64,000 nucleotides of DNA from Nemophila menziesii (GCA_029959085.1 JARWIR010000003.1:24691505-24755504), one strand, 5' to 3'; positions 21,506 to 33,260 are shown, counted from the first letter of the stretch. Numbers and translations: made by a program. Notes: generated by a model from the letters alone, not told the origin.

Positions 21506-22039
21506 ACATTTACAGCAGGATGCTTCTGACTTGGTGAATGAAGCTGCTGGTCGCGGCTCACTCTAAAAACTACAGCTGTGACATGAAGCTTCTCCGACTG
21601 AGCAGCGACACCACTCCAGGAACTGCAGCAGCGTGGACAGGAGCAGACTGAAGGGCTGGACAGGAGAGAATTATGCAGTAGCAAGGGAGTCGCGCGATGG
21701 AAAGTTCTTTACAACAGCTGGATGTAGGATCCGGAACTACATCAGCTGCAAATCGAAGGGAACAACAGGGAGGAGGAAATAGAATGTGGTGCTGGTCCGA
21801 ATTGCTGTCAAACAAAAATAAAGTGAATGTGATAGAGATACGCTTCTTAGTGGATGCACTTGTGTGGAAAGTTAGACAGAGATACGTGTCTTTTTTAACC
21901 TTCGACGAGGGTGAAGACAGCTAGCAAATTGCGAGCTAGAATACTTAACTCGGCTAGGGATTACGTGCGAGCATGGGGTATTGAGAAGGATGGTGGATTA
22001 ATTGTATCATCGAAGAGTACGCTTGTGAAATAGACTAAA

Positions 22040-22320
22040 CCGGAGGTGGGTGTAAAGTTGAATGTCTATGGTTCTTTTGATATAGATAGATCTCTACCCT
22101 GAGTGGGTGGGTTGTTTTGTAAAAGTTGTGGGGACTACTTGGGAGGTTTTGCATGGAATTGTGTCGCACATACTCCTTTTAAAGCGGAACTACTCGCGCT
22201 ACATTTTGGCCTGGATTTGGTGGTGTGTAGAGGGTACACATCCCTCAATATTGAGATCGACTCGAGTGAATTGCACGCGCTAGTGAAGGCTGTGCGAATT
22301 CAAGAGGCTTCATAAGTACT
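22040..22320 (+). pseudogene. LINE RNase H domain
   Basis: The plus frame reads LNVYGSFD, a stop, then FAWNCVAHTPFKAELLALHFGLDLVV and LNIEIDSSELHALVKAV. This is the RNase H found at the C-terminus of many plant L1 elements. The second acidic residue (AELLAL) and the Asp in EIDSSE are present. The first catalytic Asp, usually in NVDGS, is Tyr here, and a stop follows soon after. The domain is therefore inactive on two counts. Confidence 0.8.
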
Positions 22321-22600
22321 ATTATAAGAGCTTGTCGAGATATTTTAGCGGCGCATAACATTTCGAACTAGTATGGAATTATCGTGAAACTAACAAATGT
22401 GCAGACTGGATGACAAGATTTGAGTTGAAGAGTACGGAAGGGACAATTCCATATATAGACCCGTCTGATGGTTTATGGAGATTATTGACACGTGATTGGT
22501 ATGACTTGGTTGTACCGAGAATAATTTTAGCTAGTTAGTAGTTCTCGGAAGTTTACTTCCCGGTCTTGTTAGACCTCTTCTGTAACGAAAAAATTGAAAG

Positions 22601-23638
22601 TTGTCTTTAAGTAAATAGTTCTCTTTTTATATATGTATAAGTATTTAATTTATACTAATACAACCTTAAATTACTAATAAAAGCTCAAATACCTAAAGTT
22701 AAGTGAGAAAGGCCAATTAAAAAACATACTTATAAAGGCCTAGTTTTGATCTTTTACTTAGTTTTTTTACCCTCATATCCCTATTCAGTTTTGTTGTTGG
22801 TAGGTACCAATATTTTTCCGTTTGGTACAGACCAATATTTTTTGTTTGATATATACCAACATCTATCATGTTCGTTTTATGATTTATTATGCATCAATTT
22901 TTTTGTTATAATTGCATGATAAGCCCCTAATTTATTTTAATTGCATGATAGATCTCTAGTATTTTTGTAAAGTTAAATAGTTTTTGTTCATGTACAAGGT
23001 GAATGTCCGTACTTTATTTAGATTCTTAATCGAAGCTACCGTACCAAGGTTCAAATATTGGTACGTGCCAAACAAAGTTTTTTTGAAAAACAATTCAAAA
23101 ATTGCAGCATTCCTGGCCCCAATCGTTATTGGGTTCCAGTTTGGTAAATTTCATTGTAAAAACCATGGTCATGGAAATCGATTTGCATTACCCCTAATCC
23201 CCTGAAAGACTCCAAATTCTCGGACCGATCCTAAAACATGAAACATTCATATGTAAAATAACCCCAACAACCGTACCTCCGCACACACGTGATTAAAATA
23301 ACATCTTTTAAACTACCTAAACAAGGCAACACAAATGAAACATCAATTCTACTTATACAATCTTTCTTTCTTTTTTGTCAAAATACTTAAACAATTGATT
23401 GCAAGTCAAGTGTTATCATCACCTCTCCCCTGTGCCAGTCACGAGTCAGGCCAGAACCTTTACAAGAACATAGAGGTAGGAGTGGTAAACTATTGCAACA
23501 TTTGGGAACACCGATAAACTGATAAATATTTTGAAACTGACGAAATACAAAACAAGCTATTACAATCACTCAATAATGTCTTGGAATCGAAGGGTGCAAT
23601 GCCTTCACAAAAATTCTAAACAAAGAAGATAAATTAAA
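22601..23638. other. Intergenic sequence, no gene seen
   Basis: An AT-rich spacer between the LINE tail and RPL17. GGTACCAATATTTTTCCGTTTGGTACAG-like words recur at 22800-22860. The last 250 bp or so probably hold the RPL17 3' UTR (minus strand). Open frames here are short and show no recognised motif. Confidence 0.4.
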
Positions 23639-24705
23639 CTAGACAAGTTCAATATACGCCATAGGTGCATTATCTCCTCTCCTTGGTAAAGTTCTTATAA
23701 TCCTTGTATATCCGCCATTCCTCTCCCCATACCTCTCCGGAACTTCAGCAAATAAAGCATGAACAATTTGCTTCTCATAGATAAAACCAAGGGCTTGTCT
23801 TCTCTTATGAAGTGAACCATCTTTAGCTAAAGTCACCATTTTGTCAACAAACTTTCTCATAGCACTTGCTCTTGCTCTAGTTGTTTTTATACGCCCGTAT
23901 TTAAGTAGCTGAGTTGTGAGTCCCCTTAATAGCGCTTTACGTTGATCAGGAGGTCGATTTAGCTTATGTACTTTCCTCCCGTGCCTCATTGCATAGAATC
24001 TTCCTCCATTGTCGATTATTGTAAATAACCCACCAAATGTTGATGATTCTGCAAAATAAATAAATAAAACACACGCACATTACACACAATATAAAGGAAT
24101 ATATATTGCTCAATTGAACGAACATAGCTATTAGCTCTCCCGGCTCAATTGGTTTATTAATAACTTGTACACCTCTTTCGTTCAAGAAATTTTAATCAAG
24201 GTAACAAAATTAACTTTATTACAAATCCCACCCAATTTACAGCATTATCGAGTAGCTTATACAGAAGAATTGATTTTTATTTATTTAATTATTGTCTTAA
24301 TGGCACAAGTTGCTTTTGTATTCCGGTGAGTTCTCAACTCCGATAAGGGCAATTAAGTTCATCAACTACTAACTAATAATTACAATCTGAGCTACATTTG
24401 TGGTTAATTATATTATCTTGGACATCAATTACATGGAAATTATCATAAAATTGTCAAAATTGAAACAGTAGGATAGGAAATGTACCTTGAGAAGAAAGAG
24501 AAAGAAGGGGGTGTAAAGGAACGAGACCGACAAATGATTGTTGAACCGGTGTGGGTTTAGACGATAACCGGAGACGAGCCGGAGAAGAAGAGGGAAGTGA
24601 GAAACGAACCGAAGGAGGAGTTGAAGTCATGTGAATTGAAGGAAGTGCTGATTTAAGAGACGACATGTTCCATGTTGCTGACGCCGAAGCGTTGGCGCAA
24701 GCCAT
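23639..24705 (-). CDS. RPL17: 50S ribosomal protein bL17, chloroplastic
   Basis: Two exons, 24486-24705 and 23639-24048, give 630 nt or 209 residues with the frame kept across a GT-AG intron. Exon 1 from MACANAS encodes a Ser/Ala/Pro-rich plastid transit peptide. Exon 2 begins [18 protein letters not shown] and continues into the bacterial-type L17 domain: [60 protein letters not shown] and AYIELV at the end. bL17 binds 23S rRNA near the exit of the peptide tunnel. An in-frame ATG 23 codons upstream (24772-24774) is possible, but MAC gives a more normal leader. The intron and targeting leader show a nuclear gene, not a plastid insertion. Confidence 0.95.
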
Positions 24706-24774
24706 TTTTGCAGTCTGTGTTTGTAGATAGGATGGATGATAATTTTGGTTTGTGTTCGCTTTCTTATGGCTCAC

Positions 24775-25439
24775 CTTAAGCTTTTATGGATAATTCGATT
24801 TTGACCCCGTTTCTATATTGTAATATCCTTTTGGACCACAACTTTCCAAAGTATACCTTAGTTAAGACTTAATTAAGACCTCATGTCGTATTAAGAGAAT
24901 ATTCAACGGTATATCTGATGATAAACTGGCAAAATGTGTGAGAAAGAATATCGATATTACAGGATGTTCGTATAACTTTATCGTGGAGTTCTCCAATTTT
25001 GTTTCTTGCTTATGTAATAATAGAAATATTATATAACTTTGTTTTTGTTTTCTTTTTTACCAAAAAAAATTTAAGACCTCATGTAATTTTATTAATTATT
25101 ATATACATATTTAGCTTTGTTGCGAGTTTAATTTTCCCTGATTAATGGTGGTTTTGAAATCAAATATATTCACTTAGTCAAAATAGTCTGGTTTGAACCT
25201 AATACTAAATATTTTAGGTTACACATCACATCATATTTCTAAAGGTGACATGGAATATTGTGGGAATATATGTTACCGATTTGATCTTATCAGCCTTCTA
25301 TTGGAAATCGCTTCTCAAGTAGGTAAATTCTACAAAATGCCCTTATTACAAATATCGATAATCCTTCTATGATAAAATATTGTTGTTCAATCTCGTGTTC
25401 CAATACAATTTATAAGTGCATCCCTAGAATTGTGACACA
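24775..25439. other. Intergenic sequence upstream of RPL17, no gene seen
   Basis: The first few hundred bases presumably hold the RPL17 promoter. The rest is AT-rich without recognisable coding or transposon ends. Confidence 0.35.
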
Positions 25440-26960
25440 TCTTATTAAGGGATGCTTTTCTAGGACTGCCTTTTGAAACAAATCCGGCTTTATGAAAAAT
25501 TGGTGTATTGGTTACAATAATCCCAGTATCTAAGACATCATCCAAGGATACTCACAAACTAGAATCTCTCAATATTGTGTTATGATGATTAATATATGCA
25601 AAATCTTCAACATTATTCATATGAATTTCTCCTCAATTCTATGATGATTTTGGGCTTTCTTGAGACAATTACTAATCGTCTAAATGCTTTTATCGTTACT
25701 CTACGGATTTTGATATCTATTAATGGGAGTCTTGAAGAATATTTCCCGGGAGTATATGGTAATAGATAAGGAGGCCTCTTTATCCATATTTATTTGATAT
25801 TGGAATTGAGGTGCTTACTTGTCTTCTTAACTCTCTTGGAGTTCAAGATACTTTTCATTTTCACCTGAAATGTAAGTTGCTCAAACTTAATCACTAATGC
25901 TTTACAGGTGGCATCTTTATCTTTTGTAAATCAAAGTGTGATTCTATGTATTATTATAAGTGTTTCTTTGACCTTGTAGTAACAAGTACAAGAGCAATTT
26001 TTTTCATGAAGGGTGATCTCCTTTGCATATGAAAAGGATCTGCATTGAAATGGGGTTTAATGATGGTAGATTTCATATATGGTATCTTGGGATTCTACTT
26101 GTGTTAATAAAACCTCTCAAAGCTATGTATAATGAGTTAATCGACAAACTTATTAGTAGAATTAATTATTTATTTACAAGATGACTTTCTTTTGCGGGAA
26201 GATTACAACTTATCAAATCGTCCATTATTCACATGACTTCTTATTGGGCAACTTATTTTATCATTCCAAAGGAGTTATCACCAAGTTGAGATGGAATTTA
26301 GAGTTTTTCTGTGACGAGACTTTGGATCAAAGATGTTTAGAATGATATGTGTAAATCGGCCAAAAAAGATAATACATAGCACGGAAGTTATGAGACATTA
26401 ATCTTTAGATGTGTTGTACTTTCAAGATTGGTTTCTGGCCAAGATCCAATTTGGGGAGTTTGGGTTGCGAGAACTATTTGCAGAATAACATCATATAGGA
26501 CATCCAAATATTTAGAGTCTTTGGTTGGTTTTAAAAGGATTTGTTCTCTATTTTATATTTAGCTAAAAGACCACATCTCTCGGTTACTTCCTACCTTTAA
26601 CTCTTTCAATTTTAAATGATTGTGGAATCATGTTGGTGTTCCTCACCCCAAGGTATCTTGACATAAGACTATTTAAATTAAGACTTGTCTTCTAAGTTAA
26701 GCATAGTTTTATGGGTTCCTTACTTGTCTAATTAAACTTCACATAGGTTATCCATGTTTTTCTTGGAGGGTGGATATTTTCGACATTAAATACATCTTTC
26801 GTTATCATTAATGTACAACTAGAGGTCCCCTCTTTTTCAACTGTACCTTTACTCGAAGGTTGTGGAATAAGGGCCTTGTTCTCACGATTAATAGTAGCTT
26901 GTTGACTGATTGAGTAGACATCCCTATTTTTCTCAAAATTTAGGGTAAACGAGGAAATCT
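25440..26960 (+). pseudogene. Highly decayed LINE reverse transcriptase and zf-RVT region
   Basis: No long frame exists, but the plus frames read like LINE RT. ILISINGSLEEYFPGVYG at about 25705-25760 matches the INGSLxGFFxGxRGLRQGDPLSP region. A degraded FADD-like region follows at about 25890-25930. Later pieces resemble the zf-RVT part, for example FFNCTFTRRLWN at about 26838-26875. Dozens of stops show it is much older than the other LINE copies. Confidence 0.55.
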
Positions 26961-27527
26961 TGTATACTCTACTCTGGTCTTTTTTGGATTATAAGTAATG
27001 TCCCGATCTACTAATGTGTACATTTCGAAATATACTATATTTAAACTCATTAATGATGATGGATACCATTTTACTTGTGAAAAATGTATGTTTATTATTT
27101 GTTCTATTTGTACATAGTTAGAAGTTTCTTTTTGGACGAAAAACGAAACGCAACTTCCTAACTATCCAACTCTAATATAAATTAACCGATTCCTAATTTA
27201 TCAAAGCATTCATGAAATGCTTTTCATGTCTACCCTTGTTGTTGTACCCTTGTGTCTCGCCTTTTTTGCTAACTTGGCCCCATGGGTATTGAGATGTCGA
27301 GGAATTAGAAGATATTTTGAGTTAGAAGTGTGTGTTGCTATATTCTTTAGTACTCGTTATTGAATAAAAAAAGTTGAGATTGAATTTTATAGTGTCATTT
27401 GACTCTTAGATGTATTAAAAATAAATTTGTTAATCTTGAAAAAAAAATTAAACTTTAAGAAAACCAATAAATAACATTTGGTACTACTTTTGTGAGCAAA
27501 TTCTATTTTTAAGAAATATTGTTAGGT

Positions 27528-27778
27528 AACCATTGGGACTAGCTCAATGACCAGGACCTTATCTCTCATCTAGGAGGTATAGGGTTCGAATCCCCTCAGT
27601 CTTGTTATTTTTTGAGCCTTTAAAGGGGGTAAGTAAGAGGTGCAAGGTTCGAGTTTCCTCCCTGAACATGGGTAACCTAGTTCTTTGGGAGTATGCATGA
27701 GGAGGCGTGTATATTTCCTATGGAAATAGTCGTGGTGCGCGTTAGCGAGCCCAGACACCCATACATCAAGGGAAAAAA
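27528..27778 (+). mobile_element. tRNA-derived SINE, TSD ATTGTTAGGT
   Basis: A 250-bp element with a tRNA-like head: an A-box-like TAGCTCAATGACC at about 27540 and a B-box GGTTCGAATCC at about 27584-27594. The body ends with GCGCGTTAGCGAGCCCAGAC and ACCC, then a short A-rich tail (GGAAAAAA). The 10-bp repeat ATTGTTAGGT flanks it at 27518-27527 and 27779-27788, as expected for LINE-mediated retroposition. The 3' wording resembles Au-type plant SINEs. It is not a functional tRNA gene. Confidence 0.8.
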
Positions 27779-28119
27779 ATTGTTAGGTTAAATGTTTTAA
27801 AATTACAATTTTTTTGGGTTATTTTACTAATTTTGTAAGATATATTATTAAACTTTTAGGATAATTTGGGTATTTTAAATAACTAACTGTTATTTGATCA
27901 CATTACAACCTAGAAGTTTATTTTAAGAGAAAATTACCCAAGGGGTCTTGACCACACCACCCCGGGACCTAACAAGACCGGATAAATTCAGTCTTCTTAC
28001 TAAAGGCCACAATCAAATTTTAACACTATATTCTAAAATCCCAATTACCATTTTACCCCCTTTTGTATTTTATTTTCCTATATATATAGATTTTTATCCA
28101 GATGAAATTAAAACCTAAA

Positions 28120-28430
28120 CACACGCTCTCTCTCCTCTCATCTCTTTCTCTCTCTTTTTGTCTCTCTTAAAACTTCCGATGGAGCATCATAAGCCATGGC
28201 AAACCAACTATCAATTCGTCGGAGAAGACTGCCGCCCCTAGTGACCGCGCGAGCGACTCTGTTCGAGAAGACCGCCGCCTCTCCATCTCCTCTGAGCGAT
28301 CCATTTTCCAATCCATTTTTCCGATGCGAGATCTGGTGATACAAACGCCGTTTTCTTGTGCAGTGAAGCGGCTTGCCATGGCTGCGAAAAGCTTCGGCGA
28401 AAGCATCAACATTATTACACGTATGCTTGA
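28120..28430 (+). pseudogene. Possible captured host gene fragment inside the Mutator-like element
   Basis: A CT-rich leader (TCTCTCTCCTCTCATCTCTT) is followed by ATG at 28197 and a 47-codon frame (MANQLSIRRRRLPPLVTARA, then a Ser/Pro-rich part). That frame is basic, Ser/Arg/Pro-rich and acid-poor, like a mitochondrial targeting leader. It closes at TGA near 28338. GC content and codon look differ from the AT-rich flanks. Opposite-strand frames of similar length also exist, so the coding sense is not proven. The source gene was not recognised. Confidence 0.35.
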
Positions 28431-29099
28431 TGATATATTGATATAATTACTAATATAGAGGCCGGTGAATTTTCAATGATGATTGGAAATTGTTTACTCA
28501 GAAAACGTTTTTCATTGACACGTATGAAAGAGGCAAATGGTGAAATATTTGTTTTCCAAGATTGCTTTAACATCTTAGGTGATGTAGATTTCTAGTGGCA
28601 GAAGTTTTTTGGTTACTGGTTTGTATAGAGCTGTTAAAGCTGTGCTAATTATGAAGTTTGGTGAAATCAGGTTAACAGAAGGAAAGTTGGAATTAGTGTT
28701 GGGTTTATGTGATTTCCGGTTATAAGCTAAAGAGATTTTGTCATTAATAATGGTATGTGATCTTCTGCAATGATATTATAACAAAATTAAGAAAATATAT
28801 ATCTACCTTGCAAAAGTCCCTGTAAAGTGATATGATACATCTTCAAGAGATTTCTTGAACTTAGCTTGATACACTTGTCATAAGATCTGGAATGGAGTAA
28901 TGAAGATCTTTGTCTGATTCGAGAAAAACAAGTTTTTGTAATCATCAAGTCAACAAAAACAAGTTGTATTTCGATATTGCAGTGGATTTTTCCAAGATAT
29001 TCCTTCGAATGGACTTTTTCCAAATATTTAATTAATTTGTTGTTTGTATTTTTTTTAAAATTATAATTTAATAATTTTATTTTTTAATTAATTTTGTCT

Positions 29100-29430
29100 A
29101 AATGCTCAGTACTTTTACTGATTATACGAGAAATGCTCAGCACTTTTATTGATTAAACGAGCATGCTCAGCACTTTTATTGATTAAACGAGCATGCTCAG
29201 TATATTTACTCAATAAAAAAATTCGAATAATCAGCAAATTTTTCTAATACTCAGTACTTTTTTCACGCTCAGTACTTTATGCTCAGTACTTTTCCATGCT
29301 CAGTATTTTATACTCAGTACTTTTTCCATGCTCAGTACTTTATGCTCAGTACTTTTTCCATGCTCAGTACTTTTTCCGGCGGTGGTCGGTGGTGGTCGGC
29401 GATGGTCGGTGGCCGGCGATGGTCGGTGGC
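29100..29430 (+). repeat. GCTCAGTACTTT array with adjoining CGGTGGTCGG tract
   Basis: The word CTCAGTACTTT or a one-base variant occurs about a dozen times between 29105 and 29370, first at a spacing of about 30 bp and then at 12-20 bp. GGCGGTGGTCGGTGGTGGTC follows at once. The same two blocks occur in the same order on the minus strand of 2145-2400. Confidence 0.7.
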
Positions 29431-29667
29431 CGGAGCTGGAATTATTAATAGTTAATGACAGAGGAGAGAGATTAATGGTAATGGAGGAGAGAGAGTAATG
29501 GTAATGGAGGAGAGAGAAGAATCTATTTTTTTGTCTTAATACACTATAAGGGTAGTAAAGGTATTTGTCAATTTTGAGGCCTCTAAGTAGAACAGAGAAT
29601 CCACTTGGTTCCTATATGGCTCTAAGATGGTCCCCAAGACCCCTTGGGTAATTCACCCTTATTTTAA

Positions 29668-30537
29668 TTGTCCAAATTATTTTTAAAATCTATGATTTAT
29701 TTATGAAATCAATAAAATTGTCTTAAAATTGTATTTTTAAAATATTTGACTTAAAGAATGATGTTTTTAATTTTTTCTTATTATAAAGGAGAACCAAAAA
29801 GGATCGTGGAATATCAAACGTATAAAACATCATGAGCTAAGCCCGGGCTCTTCCCTTCGTACCCATGCGTGCTAGCCAATCGGTGCAATGTTTTTTAAAC
29901 ATTTATTCTACTTTTATACATACATTTTTATACATCAAAACTGGATTCAGATGATAGGGTAACATGGTAATTTTCTTATACAGTGACCGTTTAACCTTTT
30001 TCTTCTTTTTCTTAAAATTACTTTCTAGGATGCTAACTTTAACATTTTATCCTTTTTTCCTGACCTACCCACTCGTCTTTTTCTAATTTGATGTTGTCAA
30101 AAAGTGTCTTTCTCTAACCAATGTCATTCCACATAATTGTAACTTATAACACTCAAAACTCAAAAGCTATCTCATTAGATTCAAAGGTACTCTATATCAT
30201 ACAATATTTGTAAAAAATTCAAGTTGAAATTAGTAAACAATACAACTGATAGTAATTCCATAAGCATAAAGCCATAAACCATGAACAAGAAATTCAAAAG
30301 TGTAATTGTATATCGATATAGTTAGCATCAAATACCTCCTCAAAAAAGCTTCCACAATTAACATTCACTTTTTTATAAGTAAAAGGGAGCTAATATTTCA
30401 GCACCATTAGTTAGATACTACGAAACAAGGTAACGAAGCTTGTTATATATGCCTCGCCTTAGAGAAAATCAGTGAGAAAATGACTAAATATATAGTGAAA
30501 ATAGAAAAGGAAAAGCCAGAGAATATAACATAACATG
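29668..30537. other. Intergenic sequence, no gene seen
   Basis: An AT-rich spacer between the Mutator-like element and the 3' end of the MCU gene. The last 250 bp or so may be the MCU 3' UTR. No repeats with recognisable ends. Confidence 0.35.
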
Positions 30538-31881
30538 TTAATGGCCATGTAAGATTTCATGTGGTTCAACTTCTATCCCTACACGCTTAGTAATCGAAAC
30601 AGGAAAGCCCATAGATGATCGTTTGTGTTTCTTCTTTAACTCCACAAACCTCTTAATATCAAAATTCTGTCTTTTGATGAGTTTTCTTTGTCGAGAAAGA
30701 AACAACCTCTTGAGAAGATCTTGATAAGTTGGGTCTCTAGAAGTGAACAAGAAATAAGCATAACCCAAAACTATACCAGTTGAGGTAGTGAAAAATGCAA
30801 TTGGTTCCATTACATCCCAAGAAAATTCCCAAAAAGTTAAACGGAAAAACAAACCCACTTGAACCATGGCTAATCCTAGCCCTGTAAATAGAATTCTTCT
30901 CACTTGTTTATGAGCTAATACATCAATTTCTTCCATTTTTATCTGAAGCTCCTCTAATTCACCACTCGTTGGGTCATCTTCTGGTAAAAGTACTAGTGGG
31001 ACCGCTTTTCTAACCAAATCAACCACCTAAACCAAAACAATCATGTTTATTTAAAGATGTATAAAACTCATCAATTGTTCAATCACATTAAATCGATCTT
31101 TTACCTATCCCCCTTTTCTCCACCACAAAAAAAAAATAAAAAAATTAAATAGAATATTATACAAGAATGGGTGACATTCAAATACTTACACCACAAGTTT
31201 CATAAGAATAGGTCGATTTAGAAATAGAAATAAAATTAATTAAAAACTGTTTTCTCTGGTCTCAGGTCATAGATTTCAAAATAAAATTAATAAATAATAA
31301 AGTAAATAATATGAACATTAAAGCAAAAATATAATTTATATAGCTATATAATCTAAGATCCTAACAGAACTAAGGAAATCACTATATTTGCTTCGTTCAG
31401 TTAGGTTAGTATTAATTAAAAAAGAAAATATTAGGTTAAATTAAAATATAAAATGTACCTTCTCAGGATGAAGATAAACTTTATCTCTAAATAGTAAAAC
31501 GACGCCGGCTTCATCAAGAGTCTTAGCAAATGAAGCTCCTTCATCAGGTGTTTTAGCCAAACCCAAGCTTGAACACACTTCAATTAGCTCACCATAACTA
31601 ATCACTTCCTTGTTCACCATTTCAAGCTTCTGTTTCAACGACTCCACGTTCACTAATCTCATCAACTTCTTAGCCTCACCATACGTTATCGCAGTCCCAT
31701 TAAATTTATCATCATCCTTACCACCACCACCACTATCACCACCGGAAACACCGCCAACTACGGTGGAAGACGTACAGTAAGTCGACGTAAGCAACCTGTG
31801 GGTCCCATATAAACGCGGAGGAGGTGGTGTCTTGGTGCAGAGTGTGTGTTTAAACAGATTGTACGAACTTCTTCTCCACAT
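30538..31881 (-). CDS. MCU: Calcium uniporter protein, mitochondrial (MCU family)
   Basis: Two exons, 31459-31881 (141 codons) and 30538-31026, give 303 residues. The second exon starts with GTG inside the frame, after an AG acceptor at 31027-31028. Residues 1-50 form a basic, Ser/Thr-rich mitochondrial leader beginning [10 protein letters not shown]. Transmembrane helix 1 is at about 187-205 ([19 protein letters not shown]). The pore motif WDVMEP follows at 211-216, the WDxxEP selectivity filter that defines MCU. Helix 2 is at about 217-236 and a Lys/Arg-rich coiled coil follows. The protein forms the Ca2+ channel of the inner mitochondrial membrane. A single intron before the [10 protein letters not shown] segment is usual for plant MCU genes. 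The paralogue number cannot be assigned. Confidence 0.95.
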
Positions 31882-32755
31882 TGTGTGTGTGTTTTTTTTT
31901 TAATTTTTTTTCTCAATAACCCTTGTATGTAAATAATCTATTATCCATATATTTTGTATTGTATTGTATAGCATGTGTTTGTTTGATATTGTTAGAGAAA
32001 GTAAGGGAAAACACTAGGTGGTGTATGTAACAAAGGGAAGAGTGAAAACGGTCCCTATTAATATTACTGAGCGTTTTTACTGGGAACGCATCAGACACGG
32101 TTTATGAGTGCTATGTTGACCGTGTTCGATGGTGGTGTTTTAATTGTTAGTTATAGTAATATTTACTATCTAACTATCTGCTTTCTTATAATAGTCTCTT
32201 TATTTTTACAGTTGCCATATATTATTATTTTTTTGTTTTTTCTCTAAATACTTTTTTTCTTTTTGGACAAGTTAAATACTTGCTTTAATTAGTGTTGACG
32301 TATATTTTTTTTTTGGTCAAAAACTTTTTTCTTTTTGCTGTATTAAGTGTCAAGATTAATGCAATTAAACCTTCGCCTTTTTTTTCTTTTCCTTCTTACC
32401 TAAACAAAGTAAAACGTGTGATCAAAGTTATATTACAAAACATTAAATGACTCACTAATTTTGGTTAAAAAAATCTAATCTAAATATATATTTAATATAT
32501 TTTTTTTAAAATAAATCATTTAATATTTATCTCCATAACTAAAAAACTATATAATTAAAATATTTCTAAATTACAAAATTCTAAAATCAAAATATTTTTA
32601 TAATTGTAATATTTCATATTCTAAAATTAACACATTCCATAATATCTTTTATTTTATACAAAATAATTAAATCATTTTCTTAAATCGTCAAACATACATG
32701 TGTATAAAAAACAAAACAACAAAATCAATTAGAAATCAAGGGCTAAAAGTATATA
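31882..32755. other. Intergenic sequence upstream of MCU, no gene seen
   Basis: It probably includes the MCU promoter and 5' UTR in the first several hundred bases. The rest is AT-rich with poly-T runs. No element ends recognised. Confidence 0.35.
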
Positions 32756-33260
32756 TAAAATATAATGGGTTGACAACACAAAAACCGTAGGATTGACATT
32801 GCAAAAACAGCAGGTGATAGTGCAAAAGCAATGGGTATTGGGTTGATAGTACAAAAACAATAAGGTGATAATACAAAACAGGTGATAATAAAAAAGTATA
32901 CAACCGAAAACTTTGAAAATTTTCAAAACAAAAAAATAAGTAAAATGTAAATGTTGAAAAACAATGAAACATAAAACCTAAAACTCATCTCTTTCACTTT
33001 CACATTCATTGGACCAAAAAATTGACGTTGAAAAACAATGAAACATTAAAATTAAAATTCATCTCTTTCACACTTGCATTCATTGGAAAAAAAAAAAGAG
33101 TTGAAAACCAATGAAACATAAAACCCAAAACTCATCCCTTCAATGGTAAAAAATATTTTTTTACCTCAATGTGGGTTTTTCGATTATTGATTAAAAATTA
33201 GTTTTTTACCTTATAATATTTTTTAGAGTTTCAATGGTAAAAATTAATTTTTTACATTAA
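32756..33260. repeat. Two adjoining tandem-repeat blocks
   Basis: About 32760-32890 holds short degenerate units of the type GGTTGATAGTACAAAAACAAT, period about 25-30 bp. About 32953-33140 holds three copies of a roughly 73-bp unit that begins GTTGAAAAACAATGAAACAT and contains CATCTCTTTCAC. Two copies of a TTTTTTACCT/TTGGGTT-type unit follow (33160-33270). No coding sense. Confidence 0.6.

Larger units (their letters stand above)
17462..22600 (+). mobile_element. L1-type LINE remnant, split by a solo LTR
   Basis: A 5'-truncated LINE on the plus strand. It contains an endonuclease end (17462-17690), RT (17976-19118, several frames), a zinc-binding domain-like part (19450-19860) and RNase H (22040-22320). 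It ends near TTCTGTAACGAAAAAATTGA at about 22580. Stops and frameshifts occur throughout. The solo LTR at 19879-21505 interrupts it between the zinc-binding and RNase H regions. Confidence 0.85.
27927..29658. mobile_element. Non-autonomous Mutator-like element (possible Pack-MULE), 9-bp TSD TTATTTTAA
   Basis: A 1732-bp element. Its left end GAGAAAATTACCCAAGGGGT and right end (reverse complement) GGGTGAATTACCCAAGGGGT, each continuing CTTG, form inverted repeats matching at 20 of 24 positions, with the inner 19 exact. TTATTTTAA at 27918-27926 and 29659-29667 is a 9-bp target duplication, diagnostic of Mutator-type transposition. No transposase is encoded. The interior has a GC-richer gene-like part (28120-28420), a noncoding stretch, an array of GCTCAGTACTTT motifs (29100-29370) and a CGGTGGTCGG tract (29378-29430). 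Confidence 0.88.

Noticed and set aside
27535..27610. A tRNA gene
   Set aside because: A and B boxes are present, but there is no proper acceptor stem or cloverleaf, and the sequence is the head of a SINE with its own tail and target duplication.
30538..31026. A separate MCU gene starting at 31026
   Set aside because: The apparent start is a GTG Val codon directly after a splice acceptor. It is exon 2 of the same gene as 31459-31881.
32729..32972. Membrane-protein-like minus-strand frames
   Set aside because: The hydrophobic residues come from a tandem repeat rich in A on the plus strand. No start context or homology is recognised.
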